Source: Sediminicoccus sp. KRV36 (GTDB lineage Bacteria > Pseudomonadota > Alphaproteobacteria > Acetobacterales > Acetobacteraceae). From it: a DNA stretch of 64,000 nucleotides. Within the stretch, counting starts at the first letter, position 1; each line of letters starts with the position of its first letter. The position numbers and the translations under genes were made by a program. The stretch lies in NCBI RefSeq assembly GCF_023243115.1, contig NZ_CP085081.1, positions 744,001 to 808,000 on the forward strand. The letters are read 5' to 3'. A model generated the notes under the pieces. That model searched no databases, was not told the origin of the DNA, and worked only from the letters and a program-made list of their open reading frames with translations. Positions 56,441-63,851 of this stretch are shown here, one piece after another.

Positions 56441-56671
56441 TTACTGTTCGTAGCGGTTGGTGCGGTAGAAGGCCTGCACCGAAGGCGAATTGGGCTGGTA
56501 GCGCGCGGCCACGCGCGTCGCCGCATTTTCCTTGCGGGCATCGCGGGCGGGCACGGCATCGGCGCGCTGCGCCAAGGCCGGCGTCACCGCGGCGGCCGCG
56601 GCCGCCGTGCCGAAGCCGAGCGTTTTGAGGAACCCGCGGCGCTTGCCGGCCATATCCTGATCATTCGCCAT
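56441..56671 (-). CDS. Small Tat-signal protein of formate dehydrogenase operons
   Basis: The 76-residue product has a Tat motif (RRGFLKTLGFGTAAAAAAV) near the N-terminus, a cleavage-like ALAQ and a 35-residue tail (QPNSPSVQAFYRTNRYEQ). Such small formate-dehydrogenase-region Tat proteins (TIGR02811-like) are known beside fdh operons; their function is not established. The start at 56671 has GGAGG nine bases upstream. It lies 39 bp after the TorD-like gene and 19 bp before the alpha gene. Confidence 0.88.
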   Translation of the reverse strand: MANDQDMAGKRRGFLKTLGFGTAAAAAAVTPALAQRADAVPARDARKENAATRVAARYQPNSPSVQAFYRTNRYEQ

Positions 56672-56710
56672 GGCGATCATCCTCCGTTCCAAAAATTCAG
56701 GCTCAATTCG

Positions 56711-57493
56711 TCAGACGGGCAGCTCGGCGGCTGCCAGTTCGACATCCATCAGGGCGCGGCCCAACTCACCCACGGGGCGGTAGAACACCGCCCCCTTGGC
56801 CACGCAAAGATCAGCAAAGCAACGCATCGCCCAGGGGCGGATATGGCGCGCGAAGAGGGCATCCGCCTCCTCCGGGACGCCGCCGCGCAGCAGCCCGGCC
56901 ATCACTTCGCACAGGAAGGCGATGTGGTCCTCAGGCTCATGCACGCCGGCCGAGCGGGTGATGCCCAGGCGCCGGAGGTCCGCGCGCAGCTCGGCCAGCG
57001 GGCGCTCATGCAGGAAGCCGGTCAGGTAATAGGAGGCGAAGGGCAGCAATTCACCACGGCCGAGGCCGATGAAAAGGTCATGATATTCACGCTCCAGCGC
57101 CTCGGGCCGGGCCTGGCGTGCGGCGGCACCCAGGGTGCCGAGGGCGCGGCCGATTGGCGTGTCATCGGCCGGGATCGCGGCCAGCCGGGCCAGCAAGGCG
57201 GGTTCGGGCACATCGCTCAGCAGATGGCCGAGCAGCGCGAAGAGATTGGCCCGGCCCTCGCGCATCGGATCCGCCGCGAGGGGGGAGGCGGATGGCCAGA
57301 GATCGGGGCGAAGGGCGTGGCGGGAGATGCCGGTGGCGGCCTCGATCTCCGGGACGCGCTCGGCTGGGATGCCTTGCTGCTTCCAGAGGAACACGGTGCG
57401 GCGGGCGACATTGAGCGCCGACTGGAAGGCTTCCATGCCTCCAGCCGCGGCGATCGCGGCATCCAAACCGCCCGTCTGCGTTCCCCGGTCCAT
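56711..57493 (-). CDS. TorD-family chaperone with N-terminal YdaS/Cro-like helix-turn-helix
   Basis: The 260-residue protein is a fusion. Residues about 8-65 form a helix-turn-helix of YdaS/Cro type (DAAIAAAGGMEAFQSALNVA, FLWKQQGIPAERVPEIEAAT and GISRHALRPDLWP). Residues about 75-250 match the TorD/DmsD all-helical chaperone family (LGHLLSDVPEPALLARL, EYHDLFIGLGRGELLPFASY and EPEDHIAFLCEVMAGLL). TorD chaperones bind Tat leaders and hold apo-molybdoenzymes until the cofactor is inserted. Here the DNA-binding domain suggests an additional regulatory role. It precedes the small Tat-protein gene by 39 bp. Two palindromes lie directly upstream. Confidence 0.88.
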   Translation of the reverse strand: MDRGTQTGGLDAAIAAAGGMEAFQSALNVARRTVFLWKQQGIPAERVPEIEAATGISRHALRPDLWPSASPLAADPMREGRANLFALLGHLLSDVPEPALLARLAAIPADDTPIGRALGTLGAAARQARPEALEREYHDLFIGLGRGELLPFASYYLTGFLHERPLAELRADLRRLGITRSAGVHEPEDHIAFLCEVMAGLLRGGVPEEADALFARHIRPWAMRCFADLCVAKGAVFYRPVGELGRALMDVELAAAELPV

Positions 57494-57503
57494 TACGTGC
57501 GAC

Positions 57504-57522
57504 AGTGCAGAAATCTTGCACT
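57504..57522. promoter_or_regulatory. Palindrome just upstream of the HTH-TorD gene
   Basis: AGTGCA-N7-TGCACT is a perfect 6-bp dyad, 19 bp in all, ending 10 bp before the HTH-TorD start. A TTGACG -35-like hexamer lies just upstream (57530-57525), so the dyad falls between a possible -35 and the start. It is a good operator candidate for the fused HTH. Confidence 0.5.
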
Positions 57523-57569
57523 TCCGTCAATGGAAAGGCCCGAAACGATCTGAAATTTCAAGGCTTTAG

Positions 57570-57592
57570 TTGAGAATGCGAAGCATTCTCAA
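57570..57592. promoter_or_regulatory. Fur-like palindrome over the DUF3306 stop
   Basis: TTGAGAATGC-GAA-GCATTCTCAA is a perfect 10-bp dyad. It overlaps the DUF3306 stop codon and lies about 80 bp upstream of the HTH-TorD gene. The central 19 bp match 14 of 19 positions of the classical Fur box. It could equally be a binding site for another regulator. Confidence 0.45.
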
Positions 57593-58386
57593 ATAGGCAG
57601 GGCGCCGCCATGCCGGCGTGGGCGGGCCGGGGGCGGCTCCTCCGCCACGGCCTGCAGGGGAGGGGGCAAGGCCTCGCTCAGCCGGACCGCGCCTTCCGGC
57701 AGCGGAGAGGCTTCCGCCAGTTGCTGCGCCGGTGGCAGTGCTCCGCCAACCAGCTCAAGGGATGCCTCCAGCGCCAAGCCAGGAGGTAAACCGGGCCAGG
57801 GATCTGGCTCAACGCTGCCCGGCACCGGGTCGGCCGCGGCCAGGGTGGTGGATTCGGGTTGTTCCGCCTCCCCCTCGGGCTCGGGCTCGGGCTCGGCCTC
57901 GCCGATGGCCTGGGCGATCAGCTTGCGCAGCGCCTCGCCGGTTTCCGCGAGGACGTTGCTGAAGCCATTCGGCAGTCCGCCCGGCGTGTTGAAATCCCAG
58001 GCGTAGTCGAGCGGGCTCATATAGTCGCGAATCAGCGGGTCGGCCGTCCAGGCCTTGCGCAGGGCGGCGGCGCGCAGCGCCTGTGGCACGCCGGGCTTGA
58101 GGAATTGCGTGAAGTCGCTGCTGGCATCCAGCGTCTCGATGGGCGGCAGGCTGGCCAGGTCGAATTCCGGCGCATCGGCGTCCGCCGGGGGCGAATCCAG
58201 CCCTGGCGCCAGGGGCGCCGTCGGCGTGGCCGCCATGGGCGCTTCTGGCGCGAGCGCCTGTCGCACCTCCGGCGGGGGCGCGGCGTCGATCAGGGCCGGC
58301 TCGGCGGCTGGTTCCGGCACTTCCTCGCCCCGCTTGCGGCGGGACCAGCGGCTGAGGAAGCCCAGCTGCTCTTCGTCGCTGGGCAT
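57589..58386 (-). CDS. DUF3306-family protein
   Basis: The 265-residue protein has the DUF3306 start (GFLSRWSRRKRGEE) and core (ASSDFTQFLKPGVPQALRAA, then ALRKAWTADPLIRDYMSPLD and YAWDFNTPGG), followed by a long Pro/Glu/Ala tail. DUF3306 is found in formate dehydrogenase gene clusters, usually beside DUF3305, as here (1-bp overlap). Its function is unknown. The stop lies inside the Fur-like palindrome. Confidence 0.92.
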   Translation of the reverse strand: MPSDEEQLGFLSRWSRRKRGEEVPEPAAEPALIDAAPPPEVRQALAPEAPMAATPTAPLAPGLDSPPADADAPEFDLASLPPIETLDASSDFTQFLKPGVPQALRAAALRKAWTADPLIRDYMSPLDYAWDFNTPGGLPNGFSNVLAETGEALRKLIAQAIGEAEPEPEPEGEAEQPESTTLAAADPVPGSVEPDPWPGLPPGLALEASLELVGGALPPAQQLAEASPLPEGAVRLSEALPPPLQAVAEEPPPARPRRHGGALPI

Positions 58387-58886
58387 CAGACGCGCCCCCT
58401 GCGGCCGAGCGAATCCATATCCTGCCGGTCCCGCTTGCGCTTATGGAATTCGCGCTCGACGTGATGCGCCGCGACAAAGCTGGCCAGCAGGATGCGCAGG
58501 CCGGGCGGCATGGGCAGGGCCTCCACCAGGTCGGTCGGGCCTTCGGTGTAGATTTCGCCCTCGCCCGGATCCACGGTGACCGCCTGGATGCTCATCCCCT
58601 CCGGCGTGTCGCGCAGCACCACCCAGATGAGGGGTTCGGCGGCTTCCAGGTTTTCCTTGTAGTTGGGCGTATCCGTGCGGTGCAGCTTCACCTCGGCCAG
58701 GCCCGCGAAATACACCTCGCGGCCATTCTCCTCACGCAGCTTGGTCCAGGCGGGCAGGGGGGGGGCTTCCTCCAGCACGGCCAGGGCGCGCCAGACATGG
58801 GACTGCCAGATCGTCACCCCCGGCCGGCGCTCGGCCAGGATGGCGACGGGGATGGTGAGCTCGGGAGGGAGGGTTTCGTCGGTCAT
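58386..58886 (-). CDS. DUF3305-family protein
   Basis: The 166-residue protein has the DUF3305 pattern: IPVAILAERRPGVTIWQSHV, then WRALAVLEE, EVYFAGLAEVKLHRTDT and the C-terminal PMPPGLRILLASFVAAHHVE followed by FHKRKRD. DUF3305 travels with DUF3306 in formate dehydrogenase clusters; its function is unknown. It shares one base with the DUF3306 start and lies 482 bp after the DUF6352 gene on the same strand. Confidence 0.92.
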   Translation of the reverse strand: MTDETLPPELTIPVAILAERRPGVTIWQSHVWRALAVLEEAPPLPAWTKLREENGREVYFAGLAEVKLHRTDTPNYKENLEAAEPLIWVVLRDTPEGMSIQAVTVDPGEGEIYTEGPTDLVEALPMPPGLRILLASFVAAHHVEREFHKRKRDRQDMDSLGRRGRV

Positions 58887-58967
58887 GATGGAAAACCTTG
58901 CACCCGGCGCGTGTGCCCGGGGCGGTTGGGCGGAGCAAGCGGAAACAGGAAGTAAGATTGAAAACAG

Positions 58968-59064
58968 CGGGGGAACAGGTCCCCCCGCGCCCCCCCATTC
59001 CTGGGTTCCCGCAGGGGTTCGGGGAGCCCGCGGCTCCCCGACGGGGTTTGGGGCAGCGCCCCAA
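58968..59064. repeat. Palindromic intergenic element (copy 3, inverted)
   Basis: Inverted repeats lie at 58968-58986 (GGGGGA and TCCCCC), 59020-59040 (CGGGGAGCC-CGC-GGCTCCCCG) and 59048-59064 (TTGGGGC-AGC-GCCCCAA). Read on the minus strand, the last two give hairpin-ACCCC-hairpin-ACCCC, the same design as copies at 11998 and 43081. Confidence 0.7.
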
Positions 59065-59095
59065 TCTTATTGATTTTCGGTCTCTTCTTCAATAT

Positions 59096-59110
59096 GTTCC
59101 CATTATGTTC
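59096..59110. promoter_or_regulatory. Possible alphaproteobacterial LexA box
   Basis: GTTC-N7-GTTC matches the LexA motif of alphaproteobacteria. No SOS gene is next to it; DUF3305 lies 210 bp away on the minus strand. About one such match per strand is expected by chance in 64 kb. Confidence 0.25.
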
Positions 59111-59368
59111 TGCGTACCTCATCCACCCCCTCCCGCCGCGTCCCCGCAATTGGCCGGGCGGCGTGATGGCGTGCGCGGCCGCTGCATCGCGGCGCGGCCC
59201 CGGCCCATCGCCGATCCGGGCGGTTGGCCGGGCGTTTCGCGGATGGGCCCGGCGCGGCATTTGTCCCAAAGCCATGGCCCGCTGAAAATGCACCGCGCGA
59301 GTCATTTCGGCTGCGTCATGCCGACCGAGGCTGCCCCGCGCGCTCGCCCCCGCGGTGACGTGGCGGAT

Positions 59369-60397
59369 TCACGCCGCATCCTCCGCTGCCGTCAGCGGCA
59401 AGCCGGAGACGAGGTTTTGCGGCTTCATCCGCACCCGTTGCGCCGCATCCATGGCCAGCGCCAGGTAAACCGGCTTGCCCTTCGCGCGCGGCAAAACCCG
59501 GGATGCTTCTTCGAATTCCAGCACGCCCAGCCACAGGATGCGCGCGAGATCGGCCTGCGTGACCTTCTTGCCATCCCACAGCGCATTGGCGATGCGCGTC
59601 GCTTCCGCATCCAGGCCGACATGCCAGGTCCAGTTGCGGTCCTCGATGACGGGCACGGGCCGGATGCGCACCGTCTCGCCGAAGATGTGCCGGGTGAAGC
59701 GTTCCAGCGCGCGGGCCATGCCGAATTGTCCCTCGCGCGATTCGGCGATGTCCAGCGCCATGTCATGCGCGTCGGAGCGTGGCTTGTAGCCCGGGGCGTT
59801 CTCCGCGCTCAGCACATCGAGTTCCACCTCGCGCGGCGGGGCGCCGGCCTCGCTCAGCAGGCGGCCCAGCGCGCCCAGATCGCCATCCGCGTGGCGGGCA
59901 TCCACCACCTCCTCATCGGCCAGCAGCGTGGCGCCCTGGGTGATGGCGGCGCGTTGGGTGCGGAACAGGCATTCGGCGGCGCGCAGGGCAAAGGCATCGC
60001 CCTCGCCCTCCATCGCCGCGCGGGTGACGAGGTGGGTGAGCATCTGCAGGAACAGCGGCGGAATGCCCGCGACATTGCCGCGGAACAGCTTGAGCCATGC
60101 GGCTTCCAGCGTGGCCTCGGCCGCCACCCTGTCGCGGAAGGCGAGGAAGACCTGCCAGTTCTCGGCCGCATCTGGGTCGGCGAGGCCAACGGGCTGCACC
60201 TCCGCCAGCGGGTGTTCCATCAGCCGGGCATGCAGCGCGCGTTCGGCATCGCAGGCTTCGGCGGGGGGCACGAGTTCGGGGCGGGCGAGGAATGCGCGCC
60301 AGAGATCGGGCGTCGCGCGCAGCCGCCCATCCTCATCCAGGTCACAGAGATGGTGCCCGGACGCCACCCAGAAATCACCGGGAGAAAGCAGGGTCAT
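59369..60397 (-). CDS. DUF6352-family protein
   Basis: The 342-residue soluble protein starts MTLLSPGDFWVASGHHLCDL. It is predicted to be mainly helical with no membrane segment, metal site or known catalytic motif that I recognise. The family is defined by its co-occurrence with DUF6505 and formate dehydrogenase genes in alphaproteobacteria. Its ATG overlaps the DUF6505 stop by four bases. A function in formate dehydrogenase assembly or cofactor handling is possible from context. Confidence 0.8.
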   Translation of the reverse strand: MTLLSPGDFWVASGHHLCDLDEDGRLRATPDLWRAFLARPELVPPAEACDAERALHARLMEHPLAEVQPVGLADPDAAENWQVFLAFRDRVAAEATLEAAWLKLFRGNVAGIPPLFLQMLTHLVTRAAMEGEGDAFALRAAECLFRTQRAAITQGATLLADEEVVDARHADGDLGALGRLLSEAGAPPREVELDVLSAENAPGYKPRSDAHDMALDIAESREGQFGMARALERFTRHIFGETVRIRPVPVIEDRNWTWHVGLDAEATRIANALWDGKKVTQADLARILWLGVLEFEEASRVLPRAKGKPVYLALAMDAAQRVRMKPQNLVSGLPLTAAEDAA

Positions 60398-60999
60398 GGC
60401 CCATCCTTCAGAGAGCTGGCCGTGAGAAGGGCGGTGAGGTCAGGCGCATCGGCCGGCGGATCCTCCTCGACCTCAGCGATGGCGAAGACGGGCAGGGCGC
60501 CGAAATCATGATGCGGCGTTTCCCGCCGGTGCAGGGTGCGGAAGGCCTCGCGGACTTCACCCGTCGCGTCATGGCTGCGATGCAGGGCGAAGACGGTGCC
60601 CGGCGGCTGGTCGCAGAGCGATTCCGCGAAGGCGATTTCCTCGGCGGCGGCGGCGCGGGCGGCATCGAGATCGGGCGCGCCATGGCGCGCCTGGATATGC
60701 AGGGCCAGGGCTTCCAGGGCGGCCGCCCGCGCTTCGGGCCCGATCTCGGCGACCTCGACCAGGGTGGACCAGCCGAAGCTGCCCAAGCCGAGGAAGCCGC
60801 CGCGGAACGCCTGCTGCCGCTTGCCGGAGAGGCCATCCGGCGCGTCATCCCAGAACTGGAAGCCGCCCGGCACCGCCCATTCGCCAGGCTCGGCGGCGGC
60901 GGGAAAGATCAGCGTGTCGGAGGGGTCGAGGCGCAGCGTGCGGAGCATCTTCCCTGGCGGGGCGGGCTGCCCTGCCCCTGGCGTCAGCGGATGGGCCAT
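60394..60999 (-). CDS. DUF6505-family protein
   Basis: The 201-residue protein has KMLRTLRLDPSDTLIFPAAA near the N-terminus, then GEWAVPGGFQFWDD, GSFGWSTLVEVAEIG and a C-terminal FGALPVFAIAEVEEDPP. This matches DUF6505, a family of unknown function in formate dehydrogenase loci. Its start overlaps the pseudo-ligase gene by 16 bp and its stop overlaps DUF6352, so the three are translationally coupled. Confidence 0.82.
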   Translation of the reverse strand: MAHPLTPGAGQPAPPGKMLRTLRLDPSDTLIFPAAAEPGEWAVPGGFQFWDDAPDGLSGKRQQAFRGGFLGLGSFGWSTLVEVAEIGPEARAAALEALALHIQARHGAPDLDAARAAAAEEIAFAESLCDQPPGTVFALHRSHDATGEVREAFRTLHRRETPHHDFGALPVFAIAEVEEDPPADAPDLTALLTASSLKDGP

Positions 61000-61727
61000 G
61001 TCTCGCGCCCCCCTTCGCGGTCCAGCACCAATGCCGCGGTGTTCGGGTCAATGCCGCGCTTCACGGCCTTGTCCCCGGCGAAATCCTCCAGCCGGGCCAG
61101 GAATTTCTCGGCCACGCGGCGGGTGCCGCGGGCCTGCCATTCATCGAGATTGGCCATGAGGTGGCGCGCCCAGGCCTCGGTCAGCCCGGCGGGGGTGAGT
61201 TCGTCAAACCCCTCCTCCTGGAGCGAGGTTTCGCCCGGATGCTCGCCGGTGATGACGGATTCGGGCCAGGCCAGGCGCAGCTCGAAGCCCAGCACCATCC
61301 AGTCCGGTACACCCTCTGGCGCGACTCCCTCGGGCAGGGCGAGGCGCATGCCGCCGACGACGCCGCCATTCACGCAGAGCGTGCCCGGCCAGCGCCAGGT
61401 GACCGGAAGCTCCGGCGGCGCGATGGCGGAGAGCGCATCGGCCAGGGCATTGGCGGCGGCGAGATATGCGAGCAGCGCCTGGCCGAGCGGGCGGTCGGGT
61501 TCCAGCACCACGGCGGCCTCGGCGCGGTTCAGCGCCCGCACCCAGACCAGTGTGCCGGCGCCGCGCGCGATGGCAGGGCTGAACCCGGCCGGCTCGGAAC
61601 CGGGAGATTCTGGTGCCGGGGTTTCGGGTGCCAGTTCCACGGCGCGCGCCAGCGCATCGCCCCCTTCGCGCAGCATGACCGGCGCGAAAAGGCTGGGAAG
61701 AGGCGGCAAGGCATCGCCGGTGTGCAA
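60984..61727 (-). CDS. Biotin/lipoate-ligase-fold protein with degenerate active site
   Basis: The 247-residue protein resembles the biotin/lipoate A/B ligase superfamily: GAGTLVWVRALNRAEAAVVL, DRPLGQALLAYLAAANALAD and VTWRWPGTLCVNGGVVGGMR. The ligase motif KWPND is changed to RWPGT, and the catalytic lysine that precedes the AG(I/L) motif is not seen. It is therefore probably not an active ligase. The start is uncertain: TTG at 61727 or 61709, or ATG at 61676. It heads the DUF6505-DUF6352 unit and is divergent from the ferredoxin gene. Confidence 0.75.
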   Translation of the reverse strand: MHTGDALPPLPSLFAPVMLREGGDALARAVELAPETPAPESPGSEPAGFSPAIARGAGTLVWVRALNRAEAAVVLEPDRPLGQALLAYLAAANALADALSAIAPPELPVTWRWPGTLCVNGGVVGGMRLALPEGVAPEGVPDWMVLGFELRLAWPESVITGEHPGETSLQEEGFDELTPAGLTEAWARHLMANLDEWQARGTRRVAEKFLARLEDFAGDKAVKRGIDPNTAALVLDREGGRETWPIR

Positions 61728-61811
61728 GGCTGTGGTCGCTCCCCATCTATGCTGCGAACTGCGGCGGGATATAAGCGCCCGCAACGCCGCCGGGAAGGAA
61801 GCCGCCCCCAG

Positions 61812-63845
61812 ATGACCGCATCGCGCATCGCCTTCGTCTGTTCCTGCGAGGATACGATGACGCTGGATGGCCGCGCCCTGGCCAAGGGCTGCGCCGCCCA
61901 GGGCAGCGAATTGCGCATGGCCGAGCATCTCTGCCGCAGCCAGCTGGACCGATTCCTGGCCGCCCTCGGCGAAAACCGGCCGATGACGGTGGCCTGCACC
62001 CAGGAACAGCCGCTGTTCACCCAGGAGGCGGAGGAGGCCGGCTTCACCGCCGCGCTGGATTTCGTGAATATCCGCGAGCATGCCGGCTGGGGCGCCCAGG
62101 GGGATGAGGCCGGGCCGAAGATGGCCGGGCTCCTGGCCTCGGCCGCGGTGCCGCTGCCGGGCATTTCGCTGGTGTCCATGACCAGCCAGGGCATCGCGCT
62201 GGTCCTGGGGCGGGACGCCGTGGCGCTGGAGGCGGCGCGCGCCCTCGCGGACAAGCTCGACATCACGGTGCTGCTGACGGGCGAGGAGGCGGTGACGCCG
62301 GCCCGCCGCGTCGAATTCCCCGTGCTGCGTGGCCGCGCGCGCTCGGCCACCGGGTTTCTCGGCGATTTCACGGTGACCGTGGATGACACGGCCGCGGCCT
62401 CCCCCGCCTCCCGCGCGGCCTATCTCTGGGGCGAGGGCAAGAATGGCACGCAAAGCCGCTGCGATGTGATCCTGGACCTCTCCGGCCGGCCTGCGCTGTT
62501 CCACGAGACGCGCCAGGGCTATCTGCGCGCCGACCCGGGCGATGCCGCCGCCGTCGCCCGCGCCATGGCGGCGGCCGGGGAACTGGTCGGCACCTTCGAC
62601 AAGCCGCGCTTCGTGAATTTCGACCAGGGGCTGTGCGCGCATAGCCGGAACAAGAAAGTCGGCTGCACCCGCTGCCTCGATCTTTGCCCGACTGGCGCCA
62701 TCACCCCATCGGGCAAGGATTGGGTGAATGTCTCGAACGAGATCTGCGCCGGCTGCGGCGCATGTGCCGCCGTCTGCCCGACCGGCGCCATCCAATACGC
62801 GCTTCCCACCGCTGATGCCCTGGCGCGGCGCATGCGCGCCATGCTGCTGGGCTTCGCCGAGGCCGGTGGGCGCGATCCCATCCTGCTGATCCATGACGAT
62901 GCCCATGGCGAGGCGCTGCTGGACGCTCTGGCCCGGCATGGGGATGGCCTGCCCGCCCGCGTGCTGCCGCTGCGGGTGAATGAGGTGAGCCAGCTGGATC
63001 TCTCGCTGCTGGTGGGCGCCTTTGCCTGGGGGGCGGCGGGGCTGCGCCTGCTGATGCCGGCGCGGCGTGGCCATGGCACGGAGGGCGTGTTTCGCAATCT
63101 GGATTATCTCAACGCGGCGCTGTCCGGCCTCGGCCTCGGCCTCGGCCCGCGCGCCCTGGCGATCGAGACGGATGATCCCTTCACCCTGGGCGAGGCGCTG
63201 GGCGCCACCGCGCCGCTGCGCACCCACTGGACCGCCGACAGCTTCCTGCCCCAGGGCGCCCCGCGCGAGGTGATGCGCCAGGGCTTCCGTGCCCTGCACA
63301 GCGCCAGCGGCGCGGCCGTCACGCAGATCGCCATGCCGGCGCAGGCACCCTTCGGCATCGCGCGGGTGGCGGCCGAGGGCTGCACCCTGTGCCTCGCCTG
63401 CACCATGGTCTGCCCGACCTCCGCCTTCACCGCCAATCCGGACACGCCGCAGCTGCGCTTCCTGGAGGAGGCCTGCGTGCAATGCGGCCTCTGCGCCGTG
63501 ACCTGCCCGGAAAAGGTGATCACGCTGGAGCCGCGCCTGAACTTCGCGCCCGAGGCGAGGCAACCCGTGGTGGTCAAGGAAGAGCCGCCCGCCGAGTGCC
63601 CTTCCTGCGGGAAGCTGTTCGGCGTGAAGTCGAGCGTGGAGCGGGTGAAGGCGAAGCTCACCGCCAGCGGCCACTGGATGTTCCAGGACCCCGCGCGGCT
63701 GGCCATGCTCGATCTTTGCGAGGATTGCCGGGTGGGTGCGGCGACCAATGCCGCACTCGACCCCTATGCCACCACGGAACGCCCCAGGGCCAAGACGACC
63801 GAGGATTTCCTGCGCGAGGCGGAGCGGGCGAAGAAGCTGAATTGA
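61812..63845 (+). CDS. Large multi-cluster 4Fe-4S ferredoxin protein of the fdh locus
   Basis: The 677-residue protein begins FVCSCEDTM and carries four ferredoxin-type clusters: GCTRCLDLCPTGAI (about residue 284), CAGCGACAAVCPTGAI (about 312), CTLCLACTMVCPTSAF (about 523) and CVQCGLCAVTCPEKVI (about 555), plus CPSCGKLFG and LCEDCRVG near the end. The region between the pairs resembles a hydrogenase-maturation or heterodisulphide-reductase-like domain. The ATG at 61812 is behind GGAAGGAAG and is divergent from the pseudo-ligase gene. It is probably an electron carrier or assembly factor for formate dehydrogenase; that is inference. Confidence 0.9.
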   Translation: MTASRIAFVCSCEDTMTLDGRALAKGCAAQGSELRMAEHLCRSQLDRFLAALGENRPMTVACTQEQPLFTQEAEEAGFTAALDFVNIREHAGWGAQGDEAGPKMAGLLASAAVPLPGISLVSMTSQGIALVLGRDAVALEAARALADKLDITVLLTGEEAVTPARRVEFPVLRGRARSATGFLGDFTVTVDDTAAASPASRAAYLWGEGKNGTQSRCDVILDLSGRPALFHETRQGYLRADPGDAAAVARAMAAAGELVGTFDKPRFVNFDQGLCAHSRNKKVGCTRCLDLCPTGAITPSGKDWVNVSNEICAGCGACAAVCPTGAIQYALPTADALARRMRAMLLGFAEAGGRDPILLIHDDAHGEALLDALARHGDGLPARVLPLRVNEVSQLDLSLLVGAFAWGAAGLRLLMPARRGHGTEGVFRNLDYLNAALSGLGLGLGPRALAIETDDPFTLGEALGATAPLRTHWTADSFLPQGAPREVMRQGFRALHSASGAAVTQIAMPAQAPFGIARVAAEGCTLCLACTMVCPTSAFTANPDTPQLRFLEEACVQCGLCAVTCPEKVITLEPRLNFAPEARQPVVVKEEPPAECPSCGKLFGVKSSVERVKAKLTASGHWMFQDPARLAMLDLCEDCRVGAATNAALDPYATTERPRAKTTEDFLREAERAKKLN

Positions 63846-63851
63846 GGGCGC

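Larger units (their letters stand above)
58887..59368. other. Intergenic region DUF3305-DUF6352
   Basis: This 482-bp gap holds the palindromic element (58968-59064), an AT-richer patch (59065-59110) with the possible LexA box, and about 250 bp of GC-rich sequence with no recognisable gene. It lies upstream of DUF3305 and probably contains the promoter of the downstream fdh genes. Open frames crossing it show no family similarity. Confidence 0.6.

Noticed and set aside
52747..56628. A 1,293-codon open frame on the plus strand opposite the formate dehydrogenase genes
   Set aside because: It is antisense to three well-supported fdh genes and shows no domain. Its length comes from the GC-rich codon bias of the true strand.
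58883..59305. A 140-codon minus-strand frame across the DUF3305-DUF6352 gap
   Set aside because: It consists of repeat-element and intergenic translation (Pro/Arg-rich), lacks a ribosome-binding site and overlaps the palindromic element.
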